From Schoenoplectus triqueter (lineage: Eukaryota > Streptophyta > Magnoliopsida > Poales > Cyperaceae): a DNA stretch of 36,372 nucleotides. Below are positions 10,925 through 22,329 of the stretch, piece after piece. The stretch's first letter is position 1. Each line of letters begins with the position of its first letter. The notes beneath the pieces were generated by a model. That model did not search any database and was not told the origin of the DNA. It worked only from the letters and a program-made list of their open reading frames with translations. The DNA lies in assembly GCA_964058805.1 (NCBI GenBank), contig CAXKVV010000823.1:1-36372 (forward strand), written 5' to 3'. A program made the position numbers and the translations under genes.

Positions 10925-13900
10925 TTACGGCTGTGTGCCTCTTCCCTTCATAACATGCTTCCTTAATCCTGGTATATGCACATTTGCTATATAGTCCTTC
11001 CAGTTAATGTTTTCAACATCAAATTGAAAATTCTCTCTTTCTTCTTTAGACATCTCATCTATCAGCTCAGCTGTGTTTGTATTTTCGAACCTACATTTTT
11101 CCAAAACTGCCCATCAAATCATGCCTTATGGGTGAAATATGTATACTTCCCCTCATGCTAATGTCATGACTTACCACAATCCTTCCTTACCGAGATTGAT
11201 ATACAACATTTTTTTGTGAAGTACATTGTCTCCTAATGAAATAATAACTAACTGACTAAAATGTCTGATTATATTTAAGCTTAATGTGTTCGTTTTATCA
11301 TTGATATTGATCATGGATTCATTGTTAATTAAGATTAAGTACTGGAAGGACCAGCAAGTGGAATCTTCTGGTCAAGCTGTATCTAATTCAACAAATAGTG
11401 TCCATAAAAAGGGACTAAAGTATGAACCTCACCTTCCACCATAGAATGTATATGGCTCATATATGGTGGCCAAGTACTTAGCTTGCTCCACCAATTTCAT
11501 AACCAAAACTTTCAGTCGATCAGAAACCCTTTCATTCAAAACAGTGCCAGCCATTTTTGCGCTCTTTTCCATAGCATCAGTAAGAATAAAATCTGAAAAT
11601 TCTTTCATGCCATCAAATATTTTTAAGGGTTGAACTTGGATTAGCTGCCCTGTTGGATCCACATATGGAGATCCGTTAAAATATTCAAAAATTATATCGG
11701 CTAATTGATTGAACACCAGAGGGTTCACGTTTGATGAAGCCACGTGATATATATGCATGCCAGGATCGGTGCAGGAACCGTGTTTTGCCATGGCAGCTAT
11801 AGTTGCGTTCACGACCATGTCAGCTGGTACCTAAAGAACCAAAAATTATTTATGAATTGAGCTTCTATAGTTGCATTAAACATAAAGAGTAAGAAAGCTT
11901 CTCCATATACAACTTGTGTTGTGGTTCAAAGTAACAAAATTGAGCTAGCATACCAGAATTTTATTAAGAAAATTTCAGATGAGATCACTCACAACATCAA
12001 GCACTCCACAGTGGTCAACAAGAAATCCTGTTAGCTGTCCTTTACCATAATAAAGCACTATTGGATCCATCATCCTGAAATAATCCAATAACATAATCTA
12101 GATAACAGGAAAATGATGTTGAGAACAAAAAAATTCACAAATAATTTGAGGGGCCATAATTACCTGTTTCCTTCCATCCAACCAGGGAAGGGCTCTTTTA
12201 ATGTGCTTTCGATGACACTGGGCCTTATTGTGACCACCGGTATCTCTCCACGCATGCTGTTGAGGACCATTTCGCCCATCGCCTTGGTAAAGACATATGT
12301 ATCTTGCCATCCGTACAATTTTGCCCTGAAAAAATGATGCTTTCTTATGACCATACTATGATTTTAGATAATGTTCATACAATTTTGCTCCTCTAAAAAA
12401 ATCAAGTAAAACAAGTAGGATTGTTGTTCTTTTGCAGTTTTCTTTTAAATGGTTCACCTTTTTAAGCCCAAATCTTTCATCACTTGAACAACTGATGTAT
12501 CATCTTTGCTCATAGAAGAAAATGCCAGTTTTATCTCTTCTTCAATGTCCAATACCGGGCAATCCGTAGATGATCTTGTCTCACTTGAAATTGTATCGCC
12601 TAGACAAAAGGGTCTCTCTGAAATAACACCTTGTCTCTGCCCATTGACATAAGCTGACAAAGATTACAAAGAACAAAATTCTAGTAAATGAAAATGTATT
12701 ATGAAAATAGAAAATAAAGTAGATGAATGAGTTATACTCTAACCTGTTGATACATGTAGGAAAAGCTTGAGCCGCTTCATTCTCTTGGCAAAGCTCATTA
12801 GCCTGTAAGGTCCCAAGGTGTTTATGTCTAAGGCTACATCATACCTACAATAAGAGTGCTTTACACAATCGAGTTAGTAATTTATATATTAAAAAAGATT
12901 TCACTCTTGCTTACAGAATTTGTACAAGGGATAAAAATAAATCGTGAGTTATGATGATTCGCCACTTTGTTCCATATTGGAAACATAAGTATAAATATCC
13001 ACCTTTGAAAGGTCTTAATAAGAATTAAAAAACCATTATATATATAAAACTTAAGATAATTAAAGTGGAACCTCTCATCAAAAGTAGTATTTGCTGCTGA
13101 GTTCACAATGATATCTACTTCCTTTGCAATTTCTTCAGCTATTTCTGACTTGATCCCAATGCCAGTATCTCTAACATTGCCTAAAACTGGTATAATCTTT
13201 GTAAGCATGAAATCTCGGTAGTCTTTTCCATGGATTTCTTCTAAACATTTGAAGAGCCCTGTGTCCACTATCTGAGTATTTAAAAGAACAAATACCTTGT
13301 TATACTTTATACTTCAAATTAAATTTCAGGCCCATTAAATTAGGAGGACCAATATTGAATATCCGGTTTTCCTTCTCTTCCCACATATTTAAGAAAGGCA
13401 AATACAACATATGTACATGAATACATATTCGATGTTTTGAATTAATGTCTAGACCATGCATGTACGTGACCACCATATAACATATAACTCAGGCGTATGT
13501 TTTGTAAGAAGTTTTGAAATGTGCTATAAAGAATATTTTAAAAATTTTGCCTAAAATAAAAGAATATGTTATATTAGAGTAATTATTAATTAAACGATGA
13601 AGCCTTATTGTGGCCAACCAGATGGTATTTTTTTAACCCCCCAAACGTATGCGGGTCACAAAAAAAAAGTATACAGATAACATTCTAAAACAATGGTAAT
13701 ATTTCATTTCATCCAATTAGGTTCAAAAGCAGTAGCGGAGCTTCACGTGAAATTAAGAAGGGGCTAATCAGACTTAATTATTTATTTCAAGTGATTAGAG
13801 GGGGCTAATTATATACCTCAAATATATTTTACTTAGAAAATATATATTATTTTTGTCAATTTGGAATTTATAGAGGGGGCCATGACCCAATTTCGTTGAA

Positions 13901-14636
13901 GGAAGCTCCGCCACTGTTCAAAAGGGCTACATCTATGAATATTCTTATACGAATGCATTGTACAAACACAAATAGCAAATAAGAAATAAAATAGGGCTCA
14001 AATGGTGAATATTGGAAATATAATTTCCAATTTGAAATACTGAAGCAATTAAAAAAATGATAGTTTGACTTTGTTTTGTAGATGGTAAAAAAAAAACCAT
14101 ACTTCACTAATAAGTCTCTCTTTTGCAGCTTCCTCATCCTTTGCCTTAATGATGATATAAAACTTTCCAACATCAGGATTAGTCCTCAGTATTTTCTCCA
14201 TTAGAACTTTGAGAAAAAAAATTAAGAACTTGATAAATATAAGAACTATCTCTAAATGTATATAGTATCATTTTGAAATTAAGAATGTAAATTGTTAGAT
14301 AGACGCATCACCTTTGGCAAGAAAACCAGTTGCTCCGGTAATAAGGAAGTTTTTTCCCTGTAAAAATCTGACAATTCCGATACCATCATTACCGACTTCT
14401 GAATGCGCGCAGAATGATGTACCGACGGTTTCTGTTTGGCACTTTCGAAAAAGGGAAGAATTCCTGTTTGAGGCTCTGAAGTCTCCATTTAGATGGAAAT
14501 AATTTATTTTTGTGTTATTCTTCGTTTGTAATTGAAAAGAGAAGGTATTCTTTTGAAGAAGTTTATCCTTCCGAGAAGAGAAAAAAATTGGCGGTTTTTT
14601 CATAATATGAGAATTATTTAGACATGAGCTTTCCAT
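10925..14636 (-). CDS. FAR2: Alcohol-forming fatty acyl-CoA reductase (MS2/FAR2-like), 9 exons, complete
   Basis: Exons in minus order are 14636-14312, 14206-14103, 13271-13072, 12844-12744, 12653-12458, 12325-12164, 12074-11993, 11830-11433 and 11090-10925. All introns are GT..AG, phases join exactly, and the product is 577 aa ending GRGTQP then TAA. It reduces fatty acyl-CoA/ACP to a primary alcohol with NAD(P)H, for waxes, suberin or, in the MS2/FAR2 branch, the pollen wall polymer sporopollenin. The Rossmann motif TGATGFLA is at 100-107 and the catalytic YVFTK (Y319, K323) is in exon 6. The C-terminal FAR_C region is about 478-577. The first 85 residues are Ser/Asn/Lys-rich with few acids, consistent with a plastid transit peptide as in MS2. 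A second Met at residue 12 could also start. MS2 itself is 616 aa. No break is seen; expression is unknown. Confidence 0.92.
13730..13916. mobile_element. 187-bp hAT-type MITE in FAR intron 2
   Basis: The ends are inverted: cagtagcggagcttcac on the left, and cagtggcggagcttcc when the right end is read on the minus strand. They are flanked by a perfect 8-bp duplication ttcaaaag (13722-13729 and 13917-13924). Eight-base duplications and CAG-starting termini are typical of the hAT superfamily. It has no coding capacity. It sits inside the 831-bp intron between exons 2 and 3 of the reductase gene and does not touch the splice sites. Confidence 0.88.
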
Positions 14637-15051
14637 CGTTCTAGAAATTAAGTACAGAAGTGGAAGGGTAGTGAAAAAAAAAACTATAATCTACAAGGGG
14701 TAAAAGTTAGGTTGAAAACATAAACTATACTCATCCTATAACATTGATGTGGAATAAACAGAATTAAACAAGTGAACAATAAAAGATAGAAAGAGGTGGA
14801 AACAGGATAGTTGAAGGTTAAGTTATATGGATATTTTAGAAGGTGAGGAGAAGTGGGGGTTGGTAAAATGTAGGGTTGGAGACTCTTTTTGCCACCGATT
14901 TTTAATCCAATTTCAGTACGCTCTTTGGTTGTGTTGCTAAAATGACGGGTTTTGATTTTTGAAGGTCTCATGGCTTATATAATAAAAGGTGGTACCAAGA
15001 GAGTTGTTAAACGACAATGAGTTTTTCTGTAGCTACTCTTCTGCACACCAT
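14637..15051. other. Upstream flank of the FAR gene
   Basis: This is the presumed promoter and 5' UTR side of the minus-strand reductase gene. A minus-strand open frame of 95 codons (14971-14684) has no recognisable domain and is not called. No TATA box stands out from the A/T-rich background. Confidence 0.45.
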
Positions 15052-15444
15052 CAGGACAGATCCGGTGTACACGTTTTGAACAATAGTGATTTTTGATAAT
15101 ATTTTTAGTATTTTGTCTCTTCTGAAAAATATTTTTGCTTTTTTGAATTGTCTGACTAATTTTATTGAGAAAAAAATATTTAATATCGTACATAATAAAA
15201 TAATTATATAAATATTTCAAAATATAAAGTATTCCTTCATCAACTTGATTATTTATTACTTTAAGTTTTATTTTATTATTATTTTTAATATATAAAATAT
15301 TATTATTTTAATAATTTTTTATTAAATAAGAATATATATTAAATTATTAATTTTTTATTTAGTACCCGATTAGTTAATGAATTTGAATTCGATAAACTAT
15401 TACAATCCGATAATTACTTCCGATCGAAATCTTAGCGCACCATT
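15052..15444. mobile_element. Diverged hAT-like MITE, same family as 23609-24049
   Basis: It aligns along most of its length, same orientation, with the intact element at 23609-24049. Shared blocks include attgtctga near 15147, the segment around 15160-15210 and tagtacccgattagttaatg (15359-15378). Its left end caggacagatcc is a mutated form of caggggcggatcc. The right end has decayed and no clear 8-bp duplication remains (cacaccat on the left against cgcaccat on the right at best). It lacks the poly-G/C runs of the other copy. Confidence 0.75.
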
Positions 15445-16343
15445 GTGACCAAATCAATTTAAAAATCGTCCCAAATGGGTCAAAATTTGTCCTTACTCCT
15501 GACTCCTGACTCAATAATTAAATTATGAAGGGTTATGAAATGTATACATCATGCATATATCCGACGAGATGTAGTAATAACACTTGTACAATTTGTTATT
15601 AAAATGATTTTGGCACTTGTACTCAAGTACTAAAAATGTAATCAACAGAAAGAAAGTTCTAAAAATGATGTATATTTTTCATGAACTTTTAAGACAAAAG
15701 ATGTGAAAAAAAAATTCAAGACGCATATTCATAGGTCAAAAGTGGCGTTTGACAATTTTTCTCATTTTTATTTATTAATTATATTAATTTGAAAATTACT
15801 CACAGAAGTCCCTGCATTACTCGCCAAACACCTTGAGTGATATTATGATTATAATGATGATGATAATGATGACGTTATTTTATATAAATCAAGAAAATCA
15901 CATGATCATTTTTTGGAATATCATAAAAGTGAATTAATGATATTTTTTTAAAAGGAAAAGTTTGTGCATTTTTTCCTTTCAAAATATATTTTCTTGTTCA
16001 TAATTTTATTTTTTATAGATGAAATGTTTGTAAAATTGAAACTTATATGTAATAATGACATATATGAAACTTATATGTAAAATTGAAAAAAATTGAAATC
16101 GATAATTCTTTCGTAGTATTAATATAAAGGAGGACTTTGGAAAAAAAAATCCAAATAAGGATATAAAAATTAAACAATTATATACAGTGGGTCTTTTTTG
16201 TGAAATTTAAATTATTGGTTGAATTTTATATTATTATTTGGAGATGCAATGATTTACGTAGAGCCTACGGTCTGGCCGATTTTGAACCGTTCGTGTTCCA
16301 CCCGATTTTCAACCATCTGGGTTGAAAATTAAAAAATATATAT
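15445..16343. other. Intergenic DNA, nothing recognised
   Basis: AT-rich with no exon visible. Short direct repeats of gaaacttatatgtaa occur around 16038-16083. This is the 3' flank (in element orientation) of the copia insertion. Confidence 0.5.
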
Positions 16344-16348
16344 ATATA

Positions 16349-16623
16349 TGTTATAAAATAAAGATAGAAGACAAAAGTTGTGAGAGGCTAAAATCTTATT
16401 TCTATATTATCTCATCTAAAGATTTTATATTACCATCAACAACATACAAGCCTCTATTTATAGGCTAGAGAAACATCATGTAATAAAAGAGAAAATTAAT
16501 ACAAAATTAAATCTAGAGTTAAGGAGAAGGTGAAGAGAATGAAAAACTTCTATTATTATGAGAGGAGGTGGAGGAATGAGAGGAGGTGGAGGAGGTGAAA
16601 CATCTATCATTAATATTATAACA
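16349..16623 (-). repeat. 3' LTR of the copia element
   Basis: 275 bp, identical base for base to 22050-22324. Bounded by TG..CA and by the ATATA duplication on its outer side. Confidence 0.96.
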
Positions 16624-16632
16624 CTCCCCCTT
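16624..16632 (-). promoter_or_regulatory. Polypurine tract of the copia element
   Basis: On the minus strand AAGGGGGAG directly abuts the 3' LTR. This is the expected primer for plus-strand DNA synthesis. Confidence 0.9.
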
Positions 16633-16834
16633 AGATGTTTCGTCTTATATTATACACTATTAATATTGTACTACTGGACAAATATTAAATTTTGGTACTC
16701 CAGGACCAACTTGATTTAACTGATACTTCTGGATCAGTTATGTTGCCTCATTAAAAACCTTACTAAGAAAACCCAATGGGACAAAACTTAGTGAAGGGAA
16801 AAAGAGTGCAACGTGTATAATACCCCCCCTCATT

Positions 16835-19800
16835 TTAACGTACATCTTTTAAGTGACGAATGCCAATTTTATGTGAAAGCTGCTCAAAAATATTTCTTGG
16901 CAATGATTTTGTGAATAAGTCCGCCAAATTATCGCTTGATCTGATTTGACAAATATTTATCAAACCATTCTTCTGTAAGTCATGTGTTGAGAAGAACTTC
17001 GGCGAGATGTGTTTGGTTCTGTCACCTTTGATATATCCTTCTTTGATTTGAGCAATGCATGCAGTATTATCTTCGTATATCACCGTCGGGTTTTCTCTGA
17101 CTGTCTCGAGACCACATTCCTCTTGGATGTGTTGGATCATGGATCTTAACCATACACATTCCCGTCCAGCATCATAAAGAGCAATTAATTCAGCATGATT
17201 TGATGATGTTGCTGTCAATGTTTGCTTTGTTGATCGCCATGAAATTGCAGTGCCGCCATATGTAAACACATATCCGGATTGTGACCGAGCTTTATGCGGA
17301 TCTGATAAATATCCTGCATCTGCATATCCAACTAGTTTGGACTTTGTATTTTTTTGATAAAATAGTCCCATATCACGTGTCCCACAAAGGTAACGTAATA
17401 CATGTTTGATTCCGTTCCAATGTCGGCGTGTTGGATCAGAACTATATCTTGCTAATACATTTACAGAAAAAGCAATATCAGGTCTCGTATTATTAGCAAG
17501 ATACATCAAAGCCCCAATTGCACTTAAGTATGGTACTTCAGGACCAAAAGCTTTTTCATTATTTTCTCGGGGCCGATAAGGATCTTTTTTCACATCAAGT
17601 GATCGGACAACCATTGGTGTACTTAGAGGATGAGCTTTGTCCATATTAAAACGTTTCAACATCTTCTGGATGTAGTTTGATTGATGGACAAATATACCAT
17701 TATGCAAATGCTCGATCTGTAGGCCGAGGCACAACTTTGTTACACCAAGATCTTTCATTTCAAATTCATTCTTTAATAATTTTGCAGTCTTTTCGATCTC
17801 TTCAGGAGACCCAATGATATTCAGGTCATCAACATATACTGCAATAATTATAAAACTCGAGATTGATCGTTAAATAAAAACACATGGACTAATTATATTA
17901 GATTTATATCCTTCTTTTATGAGATATTCACTGAGTCGATTATACCACATTCGACCTGATTGTTTTAGTCCATACAATGATCGTTTTAACTTTATAGAAT
18001 ACATTTCTCGAGATTTTGATGTAAATGCTTCAGACATTTTTAATCCTTCAGGGACTTTCATATAGATATCATTATCGAGTGATCCATACAAATAAGCTGT
18101 GACAACATCCATGAGACGCATTTGAAGGTTCTCAGTGATTGCGAGACTGATTAAAAATCGAAGAGTTATTGCATCCACTACAGGTGAATACGTTTCTTCA
18201 TAATCAACTCCTGGTATTTGTGTAAAACCTTGTGCCACCAGCCTTGCTTTATATCTCACAATCTCATTTTTCTCATTTCTTTTTATTGCAAAAACCCACT
18301 TGTAACCTACAGGGTTAACATTTTTAGGGGTTAGAATTATAGGTCCAAAAACATTTCGCTTTTCAAGCGAATCTAATTCAGCCTTCATGGCATCTTTCCA
18401 TTTTGGCCAATCATTTCTGTGCATACACTCTTCTGGAGTTTTTGGCACATAATCTTCCTCATTTATCACTTCAATTGCTATAGCATATGCAAAAATTTCA
18501 TCAACACGTGTTTCATTTCGGTTCCATATTATACCATTCTGTACATAATTTATTGAGATCTCATAATCATTCGGTGCCTGAGTTTCTTCTGGAACTTTAT
18601 CAACGACCTCTTCTAGGGTTCTACTTTCAATCTCTTCTGGGATTTTACTGACAATCTCTTCTGGGATTTTATCGGTAACTTTTGCTGAAGTTACACCAAC
18701 TGCATTATTTTGCTCTTTCATTTTTCGTGGATTTTTGTCTTTGGAACCGATTGGTCTTCCACGTTTTCTTTGTATAGTAACCTCTGCTGGGGTTATTTCA
18801 ATTCGAGCAGGTGCATTTAAAGCTGGTATATGTGATTTAGTCACTCTTTTTGTATCTGTAAATGCATCTGGTAACTCATTTGCTATTCTTTGCAAATGTA
18901 TAATCTTTTGAACTTCCAGTTCACATTGACCACTCCGGGAATCAAGATAAGATATTGATGATGCATTCCAAGTTACTTGTTTTTCCAGCTTTTCTTTTTC
19001 TCCCCCTAAGATTGGGAATATTGTCTCATCAAATTGACAATCAGCAAAACGAGCTGTAAAAACATCTCCAGTTAATGGTTCTAAATATTTAATAATTGAT
19101 GGAGAGTGAAAACCAATATAAATTCCTAATCTCCTCTGTGGTCCCATTTTTGTGCGTTGTGGAGGAGAAATTGGAACATACACAGCACAACCAAAAATTT
19201 TAAGATGGGACAAGTTTGGTTCTCTTCCAGAGACCAATTGTAATGGAGAAAATTTATGAGATGCAGTTGGTCTTAATCTAATAAGTGCAGCAGCATGTAA
19301 TATGGTATGTCCCCATGCAGAAGATGGTAGATTACATTTCATAAGTAACGGTCTAGCAATCAGTTATAATCTTTTAATTAATGATTCAGCTAAACCATTT
19401 TGTGTATGTACATGAGCAACTGGATGTTCTACCTTAATCCCAATTGACATACAATAATCATTAAAAGACTGAGATGTAAATTCTCCTGCATTATCAAGCC
19501 GGATACTCTTAATTTGGTAATCCGGAAAATTTGCTCTTAATTGGATTATTTGTGCTAATAGCCTAGCAAATGCAACATTTCTTGTAGCTAATAGGCAAAC
19601 ATGTGACCATTGAGTTGATGCATCAATTAAAACCATAAAATATCTAAATGGTCCACATGGAGGAGAAATAGGCCCACAAATGTCTCCTTGAATTCTCTCT
19701 AAAAATAAAGGAGATTCATTTTCAATTTTATTTTTAAATGGCCTAATTATCAATTTTCCAAGAGAGCATGCTGCACATGATAAATCTTTTGATAATAGGA

Positions 19801-20359
19801 TCTTCAGGTCCTTTAGAGGATGCCCATTTGCACTTTCAATTATTCTCCTCATCATAATGTTACCTGGATGACCTAACCTGTCATGCCACAGAGTAAACAT
19901 TTTTGTGTCATGCAACTTCTGGTTACTGACCATATTTGATTCTATTGAACTTATGTTCATACAATATAGTCCAGATGATAAAGCTTTCATCTTTTCCAAT
20001 ATGATCTTCCGACCATATTTAATCATTGTAATTTGAAGATATTCAATGTTATTTTCAGTCATGGTTTCGATATGATAACCATTACACCGAATATCTTTAG
20101 AACTTAGTAAATTTCTTCTGGATTTACTAGAGTATAATGCGTCATTTATAATTAATTTTGTTCCTTTTGATAACAAAATACAAGCTCTTCCAGAGCCTTC
20201 AATTAAGTTACTAATACCAGAAATTGTATTAACATGTGTCTCTACAGGAGACAATTGAGAAAAATATTTTTTGCTTTTTAATATTGTGTTTGTTGTTCCA
20301 CTGTCTACTAGACATTCATCTCTAATACTTGTCATTGCTCTGCTGGAGCCTTCAATCAT
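16835..20359 (-). pseudogene. copia pol (protease-integrase-RT-RNase H) with two in-frame stops
   Basis: One reading frame of 1175 codons from the ATG at 20359, interrupted by TAA at 19366-19364 (codon 332) and at 17872-17870 (codon 830). There is no frameshift. Protease motif DSGTT is near residue 18. The integrase zinc finger follows (WHDRLGH, then CAAC), with core signatures GDICGP, RLDNAGEF and NGLAES; the first stop falls just after the integrase core. RT shows YKWVFAIKR and ARLVAQGF before the second stop, and YVDD at 842-845 after it. RNase H (YADAGY, HAEL, YEDNTACI) ends the frame. Each stop alone would truncate the polyprotein, so this copy should not mobilise itself unless readthrough occurs or another copy helps in trans. 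Confidence 0.93.
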
Positions 20360-20472
20360 ATTTTTTTTCCTTTGAACAAAAAAAAATATACAAGATCAAA
20401 ATTAAAGAAACTAATTTTATTCATGAGAAACATAAACTTACAACATAAAACTGAATTAAAATAAAAAAAAAC
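20360..20472 (-). other. Non-coding gap between gag and pol
   Basis: 113 nt separate the gag stop from the first pol ATG, and the two frames differ. The pol frame is closed upstream by TGA at about 20398. On the minus strand a T-run followed by CAAAG (about 20366-20383) looks like a splice acceptor. How pol is expressed relative to gag is therefore open. Confidence 0.6.
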
Positions 20473-21489
20473 TTAGCTCATAATATTTATTTCTTTATCA
20501 ACATTCTCAAAGAAATCAGAAACATCTAGGTGTGTATCCATGAGTAAATCACTTGACTCATTTTCAATAAAATTTGTTTCTACTTCTTTTCCCTTTTTTT
20601 TGATGGATGCTTGATAAAGTTCAACTAAATGTTTAGGAGTACGACATGTGCGTGACCAATGGTTTGTCATACCACATCTATAACAACTACTTTCAAATTT
20701 TTTAGAAGATGTTGAATTCTTTTCCTTTTCATATCTCCCCGCATTGTTGTCATTTGATTTGAAATTATGACCTTCACGTCGCCAAACATTATTGCGACCA
20801 CGTCCACGACCTCTTCTGGGGCCGCGACCACGTCCTCGACCACGATTTCCTTTAAATGATGTTGCATTCGCTTCAGGGAATGATGTTGCATTTGTTTCAG
20901 GAAATGGACTAGAGCCAGTGGGCCGTGATTGATGATTTTTCATGAGAAGCTCATTATTTTGTTCCGCAACAAGAAGACATGATATCAATTCTGAATATTT
21001 TTTAAAACCACGCTCCCGATATTGCTGCTGCAGGAGCAAATTCGAAGCATGAAATGTGGAAAATATTTTTTCTAACATGTCTTCATCAGTAATCTTTTCT
21101 CCGCATAATTTTAACTCAGAAGTTATGCGAAACATTGCGGAATTATATTCACCCACAGATTTAAAATCTTGCAACCTTAAATGAATCCATTCATAACGAG
21201 CTTTTGGGAGGAGCACTTGTTTTTGATGGTCATATCTTTCTTTTAAAATTTTCCATAATTCTAACGGATCTTTCACCGTTAAATATTCAGTTTTTAAATC
21301 CTCATGGAGATGATGACGGAGGAATATCATTGCTTTGACTTTCTCCTGCGGGGAGGCCTTATTTTCATCTTTTATTGTATCTCCAAGATTATTTGCGGTA
21401 AGATGAATCTCAGCATCGAGAGTCCATGGGAGATAGTTCTTGCCCGATATATCAAGGGCAACGAATTCAAGTTTAGTAAGATTTGCCAT
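20473..21489 (-). CDS. gag: copia gag (capsid-nucleocapsid), intact, 338 aa
   Basis: This is the structural protein that packages the element RNA in virus-like particles. Residues 1-180 have the pattern of the plant copia gag domain (UBN2/RVT-type gag, with LKERYDHQK and WIHLRLQDFKSVGEYNS). A basic Arg-Gly tract lies at 215-232. A CX2CX4HX4C zinc knuckle (C269, C272, H277, C282) binds RNA. A short duplication (FPETNATS / FPEANATS) lies at 196-211. The ATG at 21489 is the first in frame after the leader and the frame is unbroken to TAA. It could still supply capsid protein although pol is broken. Confidence 0.93.
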   Translation of the reverse strand: MANLTKLEFVALDISGKNYLPWTLDAEIHLTANNLGDTIKDENKASPQEKVKAMIFLRHHLHEDLKTEYLTVKDPLELWKILKERYDHQKQVLLPKARYEWIHLRLQDFKSVGEYNSAMFRITSELKLCGEKITDEDMLEKIFSTFHASNLLLQQQYRERGFKKYSELISCLLVAEQNNELLMKNHQSRPTGSSPFPETNATSFPEANATSFKGNRGRGRGRGPRRGRGRGRNNVWRREGHNFKSNDNNAGRYEKEKNSTSSKKFESSCYRCGMTNHWSRTCRTPKHLVELYQASIKKKGKEVETNFIENESSDLLMDTHLDVSDFFENVDKEINIMS

Positions 21490-21574
21490 AAGGACTACAA
21501 AATAAAAATACTACTAATATTAATAAATTTAATCGAACATCCATTTATGAAAATTACTAAAAAAAAAGAATATT

Positions 21575-21790
21575 AATAACTTCAGGTCATTAAAAAAAAT
21601 TAGAGACATTATATTTATTTATTTATCTATCTAATTGATAACTTCTGGTTACCATTTTAGTTGAATAACTTCCGGTTATTAAGTATATCGATAACTTCGG
21701 GTTATCAATTGTAACTCATTTTGATAAAACTTTTAATTATCAAATACAATGACTTCTGGCCATTAAAAGTATCAATAACTTCTGGTTATT
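21575..21790 (-). repeat. Seven 17-bp near-palindromic repeats in the copia leader
   Basis: Units of consensus RATAACTTCNGGTTATY (plus strand) start at 21575, 21637, 21664, 21690, 21723 (19 bp, diverged), 21748 and 21774. From 21637 on the spacing is 25-33 bp. Each unit is itself a near inverted repeat, so the RNA could fold as a row of hairpins. They lie in the untranslated leader between the 5' LTR and gag. No function is known to me. Confidence 0.85.
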
Positions 21791-22031
21791 GAATAAATAA
21801 AAAAAAATTCTGGTATTTACTTATTTTATCATTCTCTTCGGGGAATGAAAATATTAGTCTCATCCAATATAAGAACAATTTCATCAAGAAAATAAATATT
21901 ATAATTAATGGTAAAATAATAAAATTTAATATAAAGTGTACCTCTTTTTAGAGACAATCTTACGATAATCTGATTATGTCGATCTTGTGCTTCTACTATA
22001 AAATAAACTTCCGTCACAACTCGATTAGAGC

Positions 22032-22049
22032 GAAGTCATGCTGATAACG
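22032..22049 (-). promoter_or_regulatory. Probable primer-binding site region
   Basis: Immediately after the 5' LTR the minus strand reads CGTTATCAGCATGACTTC. The position is right for the tRNA primer site. The sequence is only loosely like the common initiator-Met site TGGTATCAGAGC, so the primer tRNA is not assigned. Confidence 0.5.
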
Positions 22050-22324
22050 TGTTATAAAATAAAGATAGAAGACAAAAGTTGTGAGAGGCTAAAATCTTAT
22101 TTCTATATTATCTCATCTAAAGATTTTATATTACCATCAACAACATACAAGCCTCTATTTATAGGCTAGAGAAACATCATGTAATAAAAGAGAAAATTAA
22201 TACAAAATTAAATCTAGAGTTAAGGAGAAGGTGAAGAGAATGAAAAACTTCTATTATTATGAGAGGAGGTGGAGGAATGAGAGGAGGTGGAGGAGGTGAA
22301 ACATCTATCATTAATATTATAACA
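22050..22324 (-). repeat. 5' LTR of the copia element (promoter-bearing)
   Basis: 275 bp, identical to 16349-16623. On the minus strand it contains CCTATAAATAGAGGC, a good plant TATA box, and ends in CA at its junction with the leader (22050). Confidence 0.96.
22156..22163 (-). promoter_or_regulatory. TATA box of the copia 5' LTR
   Basis: TATAAATA read on the minus strand, within CCTATAAATAGAGGC. Transcription should start about 30 nt further left, inside the LTR. Confidence 0.75.
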
Positions 22325-22329
22325 ATATA

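Larger units (their letters stand above)
16349..22324 (-). mobile_element. Full-length Ty1/copia LTR retrotransposon, 5976 bp
   Basis: LTRs of 275 bp at 16349-16623 and 22050-22324 are identical, begin TG and end CA, and are flanked by the 5-bp duplication ATATA (16344-16348 and 22325-22329; low complexity, so weaker proof). On the minus strand the order is 5' LTR, leader, gag, protease, integrase, reverse transcriptase, RNase H, polypurine tract, 3' LTR. Integrase before reverse transcriptase identifies the copia superfamily. gag is open; pol is one frame broken by two stops. Identical LTRs imply a recent insertion. The lineage within copia was not assigned. Confidence 0.96.

Noticed and set aside
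14684..14971. 95-codon open frame just upstream of the FAR gene as a separate gene or exon
   Set aside because: There is no domain and no need for it: the reductase model already starts with a transit-like leader at 14636.
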